From Maribacter stanieri (GTDB lineage Bacteria > Bacteroidota > Bacteroidia > Flavobacteriales > Flavobacteriaceae): a stretch of DNA of 64,000 nt. A program made the translations under genes and the position numbers. Location of the stretch: positions 248,001 to 312,000 of the forward strand of contig NZ_FOYX01000002.1 in assembly GCF_900112245.1 (NCBI RefSeq). The letters are read 5' to 3'. Position 1 is the first letter of the stretch, and each line of letters opens with the position of its first letter. Below, piece by piece: positions 56,790-64,000 of this stretch. Under the pieces are notes generated by a model. That model was given only the letters and a program-made list of their open reading frames with translations, was not told the origin of the DNA and made no database searches.

Positions 56790-57414
56790 AGGGGAAACGG
56801 TTGTTGTATCGGTTGCATCTGAACGTGCAGAAGCCATTGGCGGTGTACTTATCGCATTATTTGCCGCTCTTATGGCAATATCGCAAATGGTAAATGGCGA
56901 ATTGGAAGAAGAAATGATGATTGCCCATAATAATGTGGTAAGCTACTCTAACTGGTATCAATCTAAAAGCATAAAAGAAAGTTTAAAAGAAAGCGAACTA
57001 GATTACCTAAAAGCTTTGATCGAAAGTGGTATCGTTTCCGAAGAAAAAAAACCTGTAATTGAACAAAAAATAGCTGAAGTAGGAGAAAAAATAATCAAAT
57101 ACGAATCAGAAAAAACAGAAATCTTATTAGGCTCCAAACATGTAGGCAAAGAAAACTGGGTACAAGATATTGAAGGTGAAATGGGTATCATTACCGGCGT
57201 TAAAGAATGGGAAAGATTGACAAAATCTTATGACTACGCCACCAAAAGATTTGATTATGCATTGCTATTTTTTCAAATTTGTATCGTGCTTGGTGCTGTT
57301 TGTATAATCATTTATGATAACCCTAGGCTTCAAAAAGGATTAATTGGGCTAATGATTATCTTTGGCATTACCGGCGCATCCCTTTCTATATATGGGTATT
57401 TACTAGCACCATAG
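56770..57414 (+). CDS. DUF4337-like membrane protein
   Basis: A 214-residue protein with one N-terminal membrane segment (about 24-42), a long soluble helical region (about 45-160) and two C-terminal segments (about 165-185 and 192-210). The SERAEAIGGVLIALFAALMA start and the NNVVSYSNWYQSKSIKESL that follows match DUF4337, whose function is unknown. The start overlaps rdgB by 20 bases, so the two are translated in tandem. Confidence 0.78.
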   Translation: MLQEKNKGETVVVSVASERAEAIGGVLIALFAALMAISQMVNGELEEEMMIAHNNVVSYSNWYQSKSIKESLKESELDYLKALIESGIVSEEKKPVIEQKIAEVGEKIIKYESEKTEILLGSKHVGKENWVQDIEGEMGIITGVKEWERLTKSYDYATKRFDYALLFFQICIVLGAVCIIIYDNPRLQKGLIGLMIIFGITGASLSIYGYLLAP

Positions 57415-57456
57415 TATTACTTTCCCAATAAATTATACTGATTCAAATATTCGCAG

Positions 57457-57464
57457 TACCTTTG
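57457..57464 (+). promoter_or_regulatory. -7 box for the DEAD-box helicase
   Basis: TACCTTTG, an exact TANNTTTG match. Transcription would start near 57470, giving a leader of about 104 bases, unusually long for this window. Confidence 0.5.
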
Positions 57465-57493
57465 CCGCTTAATTAACGCCGCTAGTATAGCAT

Positions 57494-57545
57494 GTGTTGC
57501 CCTGAGTCTAAATAGGTTATATACGATAATCGCTCTATGCAACAT
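57494..57545 (+). promoter_or_regulatory. candidate structured leader of the helicase gene
   Basis: TGTTGC (57495-57500) pairs with GCAACA (57539-57544), enclosing a CCT/AGG hairpin and a small CGA/TCG hairpin. Long structured leaders are common on cold-induced helicase messages; this one is hand-folded. Confidence 0.3.
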
Positions 57546-57573
57546 TCATATTTGCGATTTAGTATAACATATT

Positions 57574-59415
57574 ATGACAAAGTTTGAAGCACTAGGACTG
57601 CAAAAGTCTCTATTAGATGCTATTACTGATATGGGTTTTGAGACCCCTTCAGAAGTTCAAGAAAAAGCAATCCCTATTTTATTGGAAAGTGAAACCGACT
57701 TAGTTGCCTTAGCGCAAACAGGTACAGGTAAAACTGCCGCATTCGGTTTTCCATTAATTCAAAAAATTGATAGCGATAGCAGAACTACACAAGGTTTAAT
57801 TCTTTCCCCTACTCGTGAGCTATGCTTGCAGATAACGAAAGAAATGCAAGCGTATTCTAAATACGAACGTAATATTAATGTAGTTGCCATTTATGGTGGT
57901 GCAAGTATTACAGAACAAGCAAGACAAATAAAACGAGGAGCTCAAATTATTGTAGCTACGCCTGGTAGAATGAAAGATATGATCAGTAGACGTCTTGTGG
58001 ATATTTCCAAGATTGACTATTGCATATTAGATGAGGCTGATGAAATGTTGAACATGGGCTTCATGGAAGACATTAAAGATATTCTTTCTGGTACGCCTAA
58101 TGATAAATCTACATGGTTATTCTCTGCAACGATGCCTAAAGAGGTTTCTATAATTGCAAAGAAATTTATGCACTCTCCACAAGAAATTACTGTGGGTGCT
58201 AAAAATTCTGGTGCTTCTACCGTACAACATGAATATTATGTTGTTGGTGGTAGAGATCGTTATCCTGCATTAAAAAGATTAGCAGATACAAATCCAGATA
58301 TATTTTCTGTAATTTTCTGTAGAACAAAACGTGATACTCAAAAAGTTGCCGAAAAATTAATTGAAGACGGATACAATGCCGGTGCTTTACATGGAGATTT
58401 AAGCCAAAACCAAAGAGATTTGGTAATGAACTCTTTCCGCAAAAAGCAGATTCAAATGCTTGTAGCAACAGATGTTGCTGCACGTGGTATTGATGTTGAT
58501 GATATTACACATGTTATCAACTACCAATTACCAGATGAAATCGAAACATATACTCACCGTAGTGGTAGAACTGGTAGAGCCGGTAAATCTGGTATTTCTA
58601 TGGTTATTGTTACCCGTAGTGAACAACGCAAGATTAAGGCGATCGAGAATAAAATCAATCAAAAATTTATATTGAAAAAAATTCCTACGGGAATGGAAAT
58701 CTGTGAAATTCAATTATATCACTTAGCAAATAAGATTAAGGATACTGAGATTAATGAAGATGTAGATGCATATCTACCTGCCATTAATGATGTTCTTGAA
58801 GGTATTGACCGTGAAGAATTGATCAAGAAAATAGTTTCTGTTGAATTTACTAGATTCTTCAATTACTACAATAAATCCAAAGACTTAAACTCTTCCGATA
58901 GCGGTAGAGACCGTGGTGAAGGAAGAGATAGAGCAGAAATACCAACTAGTGGTGCAGTTCGTTATTTTGTAAACGTTGGTGAAAGAGACGGTTATGATTG
59001 GATGTCATTAAAAGACTTCATTAGAGATACGGTTGGTTTAGGACAAGAAGATGTATTTAAAGTAGATGTAAAAGAGAGTTTTTCTTTCTTTAATACTGAA
59101 GCAGAAGTTACACAGCAAATTCTTGACAAATTCACGGAATTTAAGGTAGATGGTCGTTTTGTTAACGTTGAAGTTTCTAAAAACCCTGGTGGTGGCGGAG
59201 GCGGCAACAGACGAAGAAGCGGCGGAAGCGGTTTCGGTGGCGGCTATAAAGGAAAAAGAAGCAGCGGTGGCGGAAGAAGAGATGATGATCGTGGTTCAAG
59301 AGGAAGAAAAGAGGGTAGCTCTGAGTCTAAAGGAAGAAGACGAGACAAAAGCGAATCTAGTTCACCTAACTCAGGAAAACGACGTACAACCAAAAGAAAA
59401 GGAGATTTCTTTTAG
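57574..59415 (+). CDS. DEAD-box RNA helicase, DeaD/CsdA-like
   Basis: A 613-residue helicase. The core shows Walker A AQTGTGKT (47-54), DEAD (153-156), SAT (184-186) and HRSGRTGRAGKSG, with a DbpA-type RNA-binding domain near 465-540 (VRYFVNVGERDGYDWMSL). The last 70 residues are a low-complexity Gly/Arg/Ser tail, rich in GGG and RR, likely to bind RNA without specificity. Role: unwinding during ribosome assembly and mRNA decay, often cold-related. It has its own promoter, a long leader and a terminator. Confidence 0.95.
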   Translation: MTKFEALGLQKSLLDAITDMGFETPSEVQEKAIPILLESETDLVALAQTGTGKTAAFGFPLIQKIDSDSRTTQGLILSPTRELCLQITKEMQAYSKYERNINVVAIYGGASITEQARQIKRGAQIIVATPGRMKDMISRRLVDISKIDYCILDEADEMLNMGFMEDIKDILSGTPNDKSTWLFSATMPKEVSIIAKKFMHSPQEITVGAKNSGASTVQHEYYVVGGRDRYPALKRLADTNPDIFSVIFCRTKRDTQKVAEKLIEDGYNAGALHGDLSQNQRDLVMNSFRKKQIQMLVATDVAARGIDVDDITHVINYQLPDEIETYTHRSGRTGRAGKSGISMVIVTRSEQRKIKAIENKINQKFILKKIPTGMEICEIQLYHLANKIKDTEINEDVDAYLPAINDVLEGIDREELIKKIVSVEFTRFFNYYNKSKDLNSSDSGRDRGEGRDRAEIPTSGAVRYFVNVGERDGYDWMSLKDFIRDTVGLGQEDVFKVDVKESFSFFNTEAEVTQQILDKFTEFKVDGRFVNVEVSKNPGGGGGGNRRRSGGSGFGGGYKGKRSSGGGRRDDDRGSRGRKEGSSESKGRRRDKSESSSPNSGKRRTTKRKGDFF

Positions 59416-59428
59416 TTAATTGTATATT

Positions 59429-59455
59429 AAAAATACGCTTCGGCGTATTTTTTTT
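59429..59455 (+). terminator. TTCG-tetraloop terminator after the helicase
   Basis: AAATACGC (59431-59438), loop TTCG, GCGTATTT (59443-59450), then T residues. Confidence 0.9.
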
Positions 59456-59488
59456 GTTTTGTTTGTATCCTAATTACGCGTCAGTACA

Positions 59489-60259
59489 ATGAAATATCTT
59501 TTATCGCTTACAATTCTTTTCGTTTCATTTATAGGCTTATCACAAGAGTCAGAAGAAGGTCAACGCCTTAACGCTGTGGTGATAAATGCCCAAACAGATG
59601 AACCTCTAGAAAGTGTACATGTTGTTAACCTAAACCAAGTTTTTGGTACAATTACCAATGAAAAAGGTGAATTTTCAATTGCTGCTGCGGTAAACGACAC
59701 CTTATATTTTTCGTTTCTAGGTTTTAAATCCCAAAAAATTAGAGTTACGAACGATATGTTTAAATTTAAGGATACGGAAATTGCGTTAACAGAGCTTGCT
59801 TATGCACTAGAAGAGGTTATTGTAAGACCATATCAACTTACCGGTTACCTTGAAATTGACGTAAAAAATCTTCCCATCAACAATGCTTACCAGTACAGTA
59901 TATCTGGCTTAGGAGTAAGCTATGAAGGTGGAAACAAGAATCCAAGCGCTGTTACTAAAGTTTTAGGTGCTATTCTTAACCCTGCAGATTTATTACGGAA
60001 CCTTTTTGGCAAGAAACCTGCACAAATGCGGAAGCTTAGACAAATGCGAGAGGACGATGATATTCGTAATTTACTGGCCTCTAAATTTGATAGAGAAACG
60101 CTTACAGAATTTCTTCAACTAGAAAAAGTTGATATTCAAGATATTTTGAATAATTGCAATTATTCAAAATCTTTTATTTCTACAGCCAATGACCTTCAGA
60201 TACTTGACGCTATTAGCAGTTGCTATGAAGAGTATAAAGTTCTTAACAGAAAGAAATAA
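59489..60259 (+). CDS. exported carboxypeptidase-regulatory-domain protein
   Basis: A 256-residue protein with a signal peptide (about 1-20, ending LSQ). A CarboxypepD_reg-like beta domain follows (about 25-110: AVVINAQTDEPLESVHVV, then TNEKGEFSIAAAVNDTLYF). The C-terminal half is helical and charged, with no barrel, so this is not a TonB receptor. It is probably periplasmic or attached to the outer membrane; function unknown. It sits between the helicase terminator and the GH13 gene, 51 bases ahead of it. Confidence 0.82.
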   Translation: MKYLLSLTILFVSFIGLSQESEEGQRLNAVVINAQTDEPLESVHVVNLNQVFGTITNEKGEFSIAAAVNDTLYFSFLGFKSQKIRVTNDMFKFKDTEIALTELAYALEEVIVRPYQLTGYLEIDVKNLPINNAYQYSISGLGVSYEGGNKNPSAVTKVLGAILNPADLLRNLFGKKPAQMRKLRQMREDDDIRNLLASKFDRETLTEFLQLEKVDIQDILNNCNYSKSFISTANDLQILDAISSCYEEYKVLNRKK

Positions 60260-60310
60260 TATTTTTTAAAACGGAATCCTTGTTATAGTTTTAATGCAAA
60301 TAACAGGGAA

Positions 60311-62002
60311 ATGAAAAATGTACTCTTACTTGGGCTATTATCTATAGCAATAACTTCTTGCCAACCAAAAAGTAAAGACAAGACAGAAAATATAGCCGTT
60401 GTAAAGGACACAATTGAAACTCTTAAAAAGAATCCGAATTTTCAATGGGAAGCTGCTACCGTATATTTTCTACTTACGGACAGATTTAATAATGCAAATC
60501 CAGATAACGACTTAAATTTTGAGCGTAATAAAGAAACAGGTGAGCTCAGAGGATTTTTAGGCGGCGATATTCAAGGTATAACAGAAAAGATTAAAGATGG
60601 TTATTTCTCTGACCTAGGTGTCAACGCAATTTGGTTTACACCAGTTGTAGAACAAATTCATGGAGCTACTGATGAAGGCACAGGTAACACCTACGGGTAT
60701 CATGGGTATTGGGCTAAAGACTGGACAGCTCTTGATCCAAATTTTGGAACGAATAAAGATTTAGACACTTTAATTAAAACTGCGCATGAGTATGGTATTC
60801 GTATTTTATTAGATGTAGTATTAAACCACACCGGTCCAGTTACCAAAGAAGATTCAGTTTGGCCAGAAGAATGGGTAAGAACCTCCCCTACTTGTGAATT
60901 CACCACATACGAGAATACAACAGCCTGTACTTTAGTTGCCAATCTACCAGACATATTAACCGAATCTGATGCTGCCGTAAATTTACCAGATGCATTACTT
61001 GCTAAATGGAAAGCAGAAGGTAGACTAAGTGAAGAATTAGATGAATTAGAGCTGTTTTTTGACAGAACAGGCTATCCAAGAGCTCCTCGTTTTTATATTA
61101 TTAAATGGCTTACCGATTATGTTAACAAATATGGCGTTGATGGTTTTAGAGTAGATACCGTAAAACATGCCAACGAAAATGCATGGGCAGAATTATACAA
61201 AGAAGCTTCAATAGCATTTGAACTTTGGAAGAAGAAGAATAAAGATAAAGTACTTGATGACAATCCGTTTTACATGGTTGGAGAAGTATATAATTACGGA
61301 ATTTCTGGCGGACAGGAATTTGATTTGGGTGATAAAAAAGTAAATTATTTTGATAACGGCTTTAAAAGTCTAATAAACTTTGAACTAAAAACGGATGCAA
61401 ACAAAGAATACGAAACCATTTTTACAAAATACAGTAAGTTATTGCATACTACTTTTAAAGACAAAAGTGTTTTAAACTACCTTACATCGCATGATGACGG
61501 GCAACCTTTTGACCAAGATAGAACCAACCCAAAAAGAGCGGCTAACGTTCTATTACTAACTCCAGGTGCATCACAAATATATTATGGTGATGAAACGGCA
61601 AGAGATTTAACCATTGAAGGCACCGAAGGCGATGCCACACTGCGTTCTTTTATGAACTGGAATGAATTGGACAGTATTCCAAAAACAAAAGAAACTTTAG
61701 CCTACTGGCAAAAACTAGGGACTTTTAGAAATGACCACCCATCTATAGGAGCCGGTATTCATAAAAAAATTACAAAAGCTCCATATGTCTTTAGCAGGTA
61801 TTTTAGCAATGCTGATTTTGTAGACAAAGTGGTAATTGGTTTAGATTTGCCAAAGGGCAAAAAATCAATTTCTGTAAAGGGCGTATTTGGCAATGGCACA
61901 AAAATTTATGATCGTTATTCTGAAGTAGAATTAACCGTTGAAAATGGTGAAGTTGTTTTAGATAATGAATATGATATTGCTTTATTAGAACTGGTTAATT
62001 AA
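60311..62002 (+). CDS. GH13 alpha-amylase-type lipoprotein
   Basis: A 563-residue glycoside hydrolase with a lipobox at ITSC (Cys17). The barrel motifs are in order: DVVLNHTGP, DGFRVDTVKH (nucleophile Asp282), MVGEVYNYG (acid/base Glu325) and LTSHDDGQP (Asp395). It starts YFLLTDRFNNANPDND, as in neopullulanase or cyclomaltodextrinase-like surface enzymes. It cuts alpha-1,4 glucans outside the cytoplasm. No SusCD pair or other glycan genes are adjacent, so it is not part of a visible polysaccharide locus. Confidence 0.93.
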   Translation: MKNVLLLGLLSIAITSCQPKSKDKTENIAVVKDTIETLKKNPNFQWEAATVYFLLTDRFNNANPDNDLNFERNKETGELRGFLGGDIQGITEKIKDGYFSDLGVNAIWFTPVVEQIHGATDEGTGNTYGYHGYWAKDWTALDPNFGTNKDLDTLIKTAHEYGIRILLDVVLNHTGPVTKEDSVWPEEWVRTSPTCEFTTYENTTACTLVANLPDILTESDAAVNLPDALLAKWKAEGRLSEELDELELFFDRTGYPRAPRFYIIKWLTDYVNKYGVDGFRVDTVKHANENAWAELYKEASIAFELWKKKNKDKVLDDNPFYMVGEVYNYGISGGQEFDLGDKKVNYFDNGFKSLINFELKTDANKEYETIFTKYSKLLHTTFKDKSVLNYLTSHDDGQPFDQDRTNPKRAANVLLLTPGASQIYYGDETARDLTIEGTEGDATLRSFMNWNELDSIPKTKETLAYWQKLGTFRNDHPSIGAGIHKKITKAPYVFSRYFSNADFVDKVVIGLDLPKGKKSISVKGVFGNGTKIYDRYSEVELTVENGEVVLDNEYDIALLELVN

Positions 62003-62010
62003 GCAATAAT

Positions 62011-62376
62011 TTAAGTATTTGAGTGTACAGCAATTCTATTGCCCTCAGTATCCTTTAAAAGCCCCATAAACCCATGTTCATCCCCTATTTCGGTTTTTGG
62101 TTGTAATACTTGTCCGCCAGCTTTTTCTACTTTACCTAAAACTATGGCGGCATCTTCACAAGCAAAATAGATTAGCGCACCTTCGCTTAAACTTGGCACA
62201 TAGTGTTCATGTTGAACTAAGGCACCATTTGCTTGACCCAAAACAGGTTTATCAGGAAATAGACCCATCACAAATTCCCCAAAATTATTAACCGTAATCG
62301 TCACTTCTAATATTGATTCATAGAACTTTTTAGCTCGTTCCATATTCTTCACCGGAATTTCAAACCATGCTATCAT
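62011..62376 (-). CDS. VOC (glyoxalase/bleomycin-resistance fold) protein
   Basis: A 121-residue protein with two beta-alpha-beta-beta-beta modules. AWFEIPVKNMERAKKFYESIL at the start and GEFVMGLFPDK, then GGQVLQPKTEIGDEHGFMGLLKDTEGN near the end, are typical of the PhnB-like/glyoxalase branch. The metal ligands would be Glu and His residues in these motifs. The start overlaps the SRPBCC stop by four bases. Substrate unknown. Confidence 0.88.
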   Translation of the reverse strand: MIAWFEIPVKNMERAKKFYESILEVTITVNNFGEFVMGLFPDKPVLGQANGALVQHEHYVPSLSEGALIYFACEDAAIVLGKVEKAGGQVLQPKTEIGDEHGFMGLLKDTEGNRIAVHSNT

Positions 62377-62906
62377 ATGCCATTATTTAAATTATCTTTT
62401 AAATTCTGTAATCCTTGTTCAAAATCCTTTCCTACCATTTTATCCATACTCATAAATAGCATCATAATACTCATAGGAAATTTATTTTTACCAGAGAAAC
62501 CCCAAGTAACCTTACTTTTATTTCCATCTAAAGCATCAAGATTCATATAACAATCAGATTGTGATTTATAAGGTTTAAAAAACCGTAAGTCTTGCTCTAT
62601 ACGTTTACCCTCCACAATTCGTGTTATTTCTTGCTCGCCTTCACCTACATCTTTATTACCGTTCCATTGGCTAATTGCACCTACGCTGCCATCTTCTCCC
62701 GTAAACTTTAATTCCATGTTAGGATCTTTTTGAGCCCACGGAGACCATTCTTGCTGTTTCCTTAAAAATTTTAAATGTTCCCAGACCAATTCTGGTGGCT
62801 GGTCTACTGTTATGCTCCTATAAACATGATAGGTTTTAGGGGCTATTAATGCTAGTACTACAATTAGGGCTAAGAGTATTGCGAGAATTATTAATAAGGT
62901 ATTCAT
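62373..62906 (-). CDS. SRPBCC (START-like) domain protein
   Basis: A 177-residue protein with one N-terminal membrane segment (about 3-24) followed by a START/polyketide-cyclase-like fold: VYRSITVDQPPELVWEHL, then QEWSPWAQKDPNMELKFTG and GNKSKVTWGFSGKNKFP. It binds a small hydrophobic ligand or lipid, unknown which. It is co-transcribed with the VOC gene through a four-base overlap. VOC and SRPBCC proteins often occur in pairs in this group. Confidence 0.87.
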   Translation of the reverse strand: MNTLLIILAILLALIVVLALIAPKTYHVYRSITVDQPPELVWEHLKFLRKQQEWSPWAQKDPNMELKFTGEDGSVGAISQWNGNKDVGEGEQEITRIVEGKRIEQDLRFFKPYKSQSDCYMNLDALDGNKSKVTWGFSGKNKFPMSIMMLFMSMDKMVGKDFEQGLQNLKDNLNNGI

Positions 62907-62947
62907 TTGTTGGTCAATTAGTTAATCACCATTAAGTTAAGTATTTT

Positions 62948-63595
62948 TTAATTATATGTATAATATCTTTCTAAAATATCATCAATACTTTTAATCGATT
63001 TTTTGGTCCAGTCTAAGCGCCTTTCCAATCTTTCTTCTTCTGTCAACCTCCAATCAATATCCGAAGCTTTTAATTTTGTTGTTAAGTGTTGTAATATGAT
63101 TGCTGCAGAAACAGATATATTCAAACTTTCAGTAAAACCCACCATGGGTATCTTTAAATGAGAATCTGCATTTTCAAGAACATAATCACTTAAGCCTTTG
63201 TTCTCGGTTCCAAAAAATAGCGCCGTTTTACTATTTATCTCGAAATTTTGCAACAATGAACTATCTGCATGCGGACTAGTAGCTACAATTTTGTAACCTT
63301 GCCCCCTTAATGAATCAATTACCGCTTTTGAATCTTTGTATCGTTTAATATCTACCCATTTCTGCGCACCCATAGCAATTTCCTCATCTAAGCGTTGACC
63401 ATATTTCCCTTCAATTAAGTGAGCGGTCTGCACCCCAAAAGACTCACAACTTCTTATTACAGCGCTTGTATTATGCATTTGAAACACATCTTCTACGGCG
63501 ACGGTTATATAATCTGTGCGTTCATTTAATATCTCAGTAAATCTCTCTTTTCTTTTTTCTGAAATAATTTCTTCTAAATATGCTAAAAGCTTCAT
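62948..63595 (-). CDS. TrmH-like SPOUT RNA 2'-O-methyltransferase
   Basis: A 215-residue SpoU-family enzyme. The three motifs are [14 protein letters not shown] (motif 1), [16 protein letters not shown] (motif 2) and [20 protein letters not shown] (motif 3). The C-terminal helix [13 protein letters not shown], with a following WTKKS-type tail, points to TrmH (tRNA Gm18) over RlmB; this is likely but not certain. The start at 63595 (MKLLAYL) is chosen over an ATG nine bases earlier. It diverges from the sirtuin gene. Confidence 0.9.
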   Translation of the reverse strand: MKLLAYLEEIISEKRKERFTEILNERTDYITVAVEDVFQMHNTSAVIRSCESFGVQTAHLIEGKYGQRLDEEIAMGAQKWVDIKRYKDSKAVIDSLRGQGYKIVATSPHADSSLLQNFEINSKTALFFGTENKGLSDYVLENADSHLKIPMVGFTESLNISVSAAIILQHLTTKLKASDIDWRLTEEERLERRLDWTKKSIKSIDDILERYYTYN

Positions 63596-63651
63596 ATCAA
63601 TCATGCATCCAAGATAAGAAAAGTATATTTTTAAGCTTAATTTTTACCTCC

Positions 63652-64000
63652 ATGAAAAATATTGTTGTATTAACGGGAGCCGGTATTTCGGCAGAAAGCG
63701 GATTAAAAACTTTTAGAGATGCTGATGGTCTTTGGGAAGGACATGATGTTATGGAAGTAGCTACACCGGAAGGGTTTCGGAACAATCCAGAATTAGTACT
63801 TGAATTCTATAATCAACGCAGGAGACAATTATTAACGGTACACCCTAATGATGCACATAAAGCTTTAGTTGCTTTAGAAATGGAATACAATGTCCATATT
63901 ATCACTCAAAATGTTGATGATTTACACGAACGTGCCGGTAGCTCTAATGTAATTCACTTACACGGAGAGTTATTAAAAGCAAAAAGTACTGATAGTACCG
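63652..64000 (+). CDS. SIRT5-like NAD+-dependent protein deacylase, 3' end cut
   Basis: The first 116 residues of a sirtuin are present, and the frame is still open at the window edge. NAD-binding [21 protein letters not shown] and the catalytic His104 in HLHGE are all visible. Tyr53 and Arg56 in FYNQRRR form the acyl-pocket pair of class III sirtuins such as SIRT5 and CobB, so desuccinylase activity is likely besides deacetylation. The zinc-binding Cys region lies beyond the window. Confidence 0.92.
   Translation, partial: MKNIVVLTGAGISAESGLKTFRDADGLWEGHDVMEVATPEGFRNNPELVLEFYNQRRRQLLTVHPNDAHKALVALEMEYNVHIITQNVDDLHERAGSSNVIHLHGELLKAKSTDST

Noticed and set aside
59150-59419. 89-codon frame within the helicase tail
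   Set aside because: It is another frame of the Gly/Arg/Ser repeat coding region; its Ala/Glu-rich translation is a by-product of the repeats.
60311-62002. Polysaccharide utilisation locus around the GH13 lipoprotein
   Set aside because: No SusC/SusD pair, sugar transporter or further glycoside hydrolase is adjacent; the closest TonB receptors are about 17 kb or more away.

Overview
The window looks like chromosomal core DNA of a marine-type member of the Flavobacteriaceae (Bacteroidota). The evidence is low G+C, no recognisable Shine-Dalgarno sequences, repeated -7 boxes of the flavobacterial form TANNTTTG, TonB-dependent receptors with carboxypeptidase-regulatory N-termini (one next to a DUF4249 lipoprotein), an Oar-like receptor, a long-form GAPDH, a SerB-SerA fusion, and several small families that I know mainly from this group (DUF6913, DUF6095, DUF6495, DUF4294). 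The genus cannot be fixed from sequence alone. I see no insertion sequence, prophage, CRISPR array, rRNA or tRNA.

Layout. 1-7.2 kb: a cut DUF6913 gene, a nucleotidase split into two exported proteins, a kinase/aminotransferase fusion, an FAH-family hydrolase and a membrane AraC regulator. 7.2-12.7 kb (minus): a tight six-gene run, GNAT-prmC-LOG-ligA-Na+/H+ antiporter-small protein. 12.8-16.4 kb: ribD-HAD-DMT-yigZ, then a convergent thioesterase. 16.6-19.2 kb: dnaA, a low-molecular-weight phosphatase and a tetrapyrrole-type methyltransferase. 19.2-22.4 kb (minus): a lysozyme-fold exported protein and mltG-GNAT-dapF (cell wall and lysine/peptidoglycan precursors). 22.5-30.7 kb: htrA, gapdh, a coiled-coil membrane protein, GNAT, trmD, rplS and monomeric icd. 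A 642-base gap before icd holds a probable small RNA. 30.8-36.9 kb: TonB receptor/DUF4249/DUF6095, DUF4294, an M42 peptidase and a Nudix hydrolase. 37-44.2 kb (minus): SDR, hisS, DUF6495, the Oar-like receptor and rpsF-rpsR-rplI. 44.4-53.4 kb: a LytTR regulator, the nadC-brkB-DUF2147-priA operon, rlmH, an orphan PilJ-type sensor and serB-serA. 53.5-56.1 kb (minus): methyltransferase, SatD, DUF3307 and alpha/beta hydrolase. 56.2-64 kb: rdgB, DUF4337, a DEAD-box helicase, a regulatory-domain protein, a GH13 lipoprotein, VOC, SRPBCC, a TrmH-like methylase and a cut sirtuin.

Most of the window is housekeeping: replication and repair (dnaA, ligA, priA, rdgB), translation (rplS, rpsF, rpsR, rplI, hisS, trmD, rlmH, prmC), cell wall (dapF, mltG), central metabolism (gapdh, icd, serA, nadC, ribD) and envelope transport. 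The best candidate for an undescribed system is the satD-DUF3307 pair at 54.3-55.7 kb. SatD carries a GGDEF-like palm signature and a C-terminal helix-turn-helix. DUF3307 is a multi-pass membrane protein with helix-turn-spaced His/Asp pairs. In front of satD lie two exact copies and one degenerate copy of the dyad TATTAG-N8-CTAATA, which could be the binding sites of that helix-turn-helix. The second candidate is a probable small RNA upstream of icd, ending in a 13-bp perfect terminator stem.
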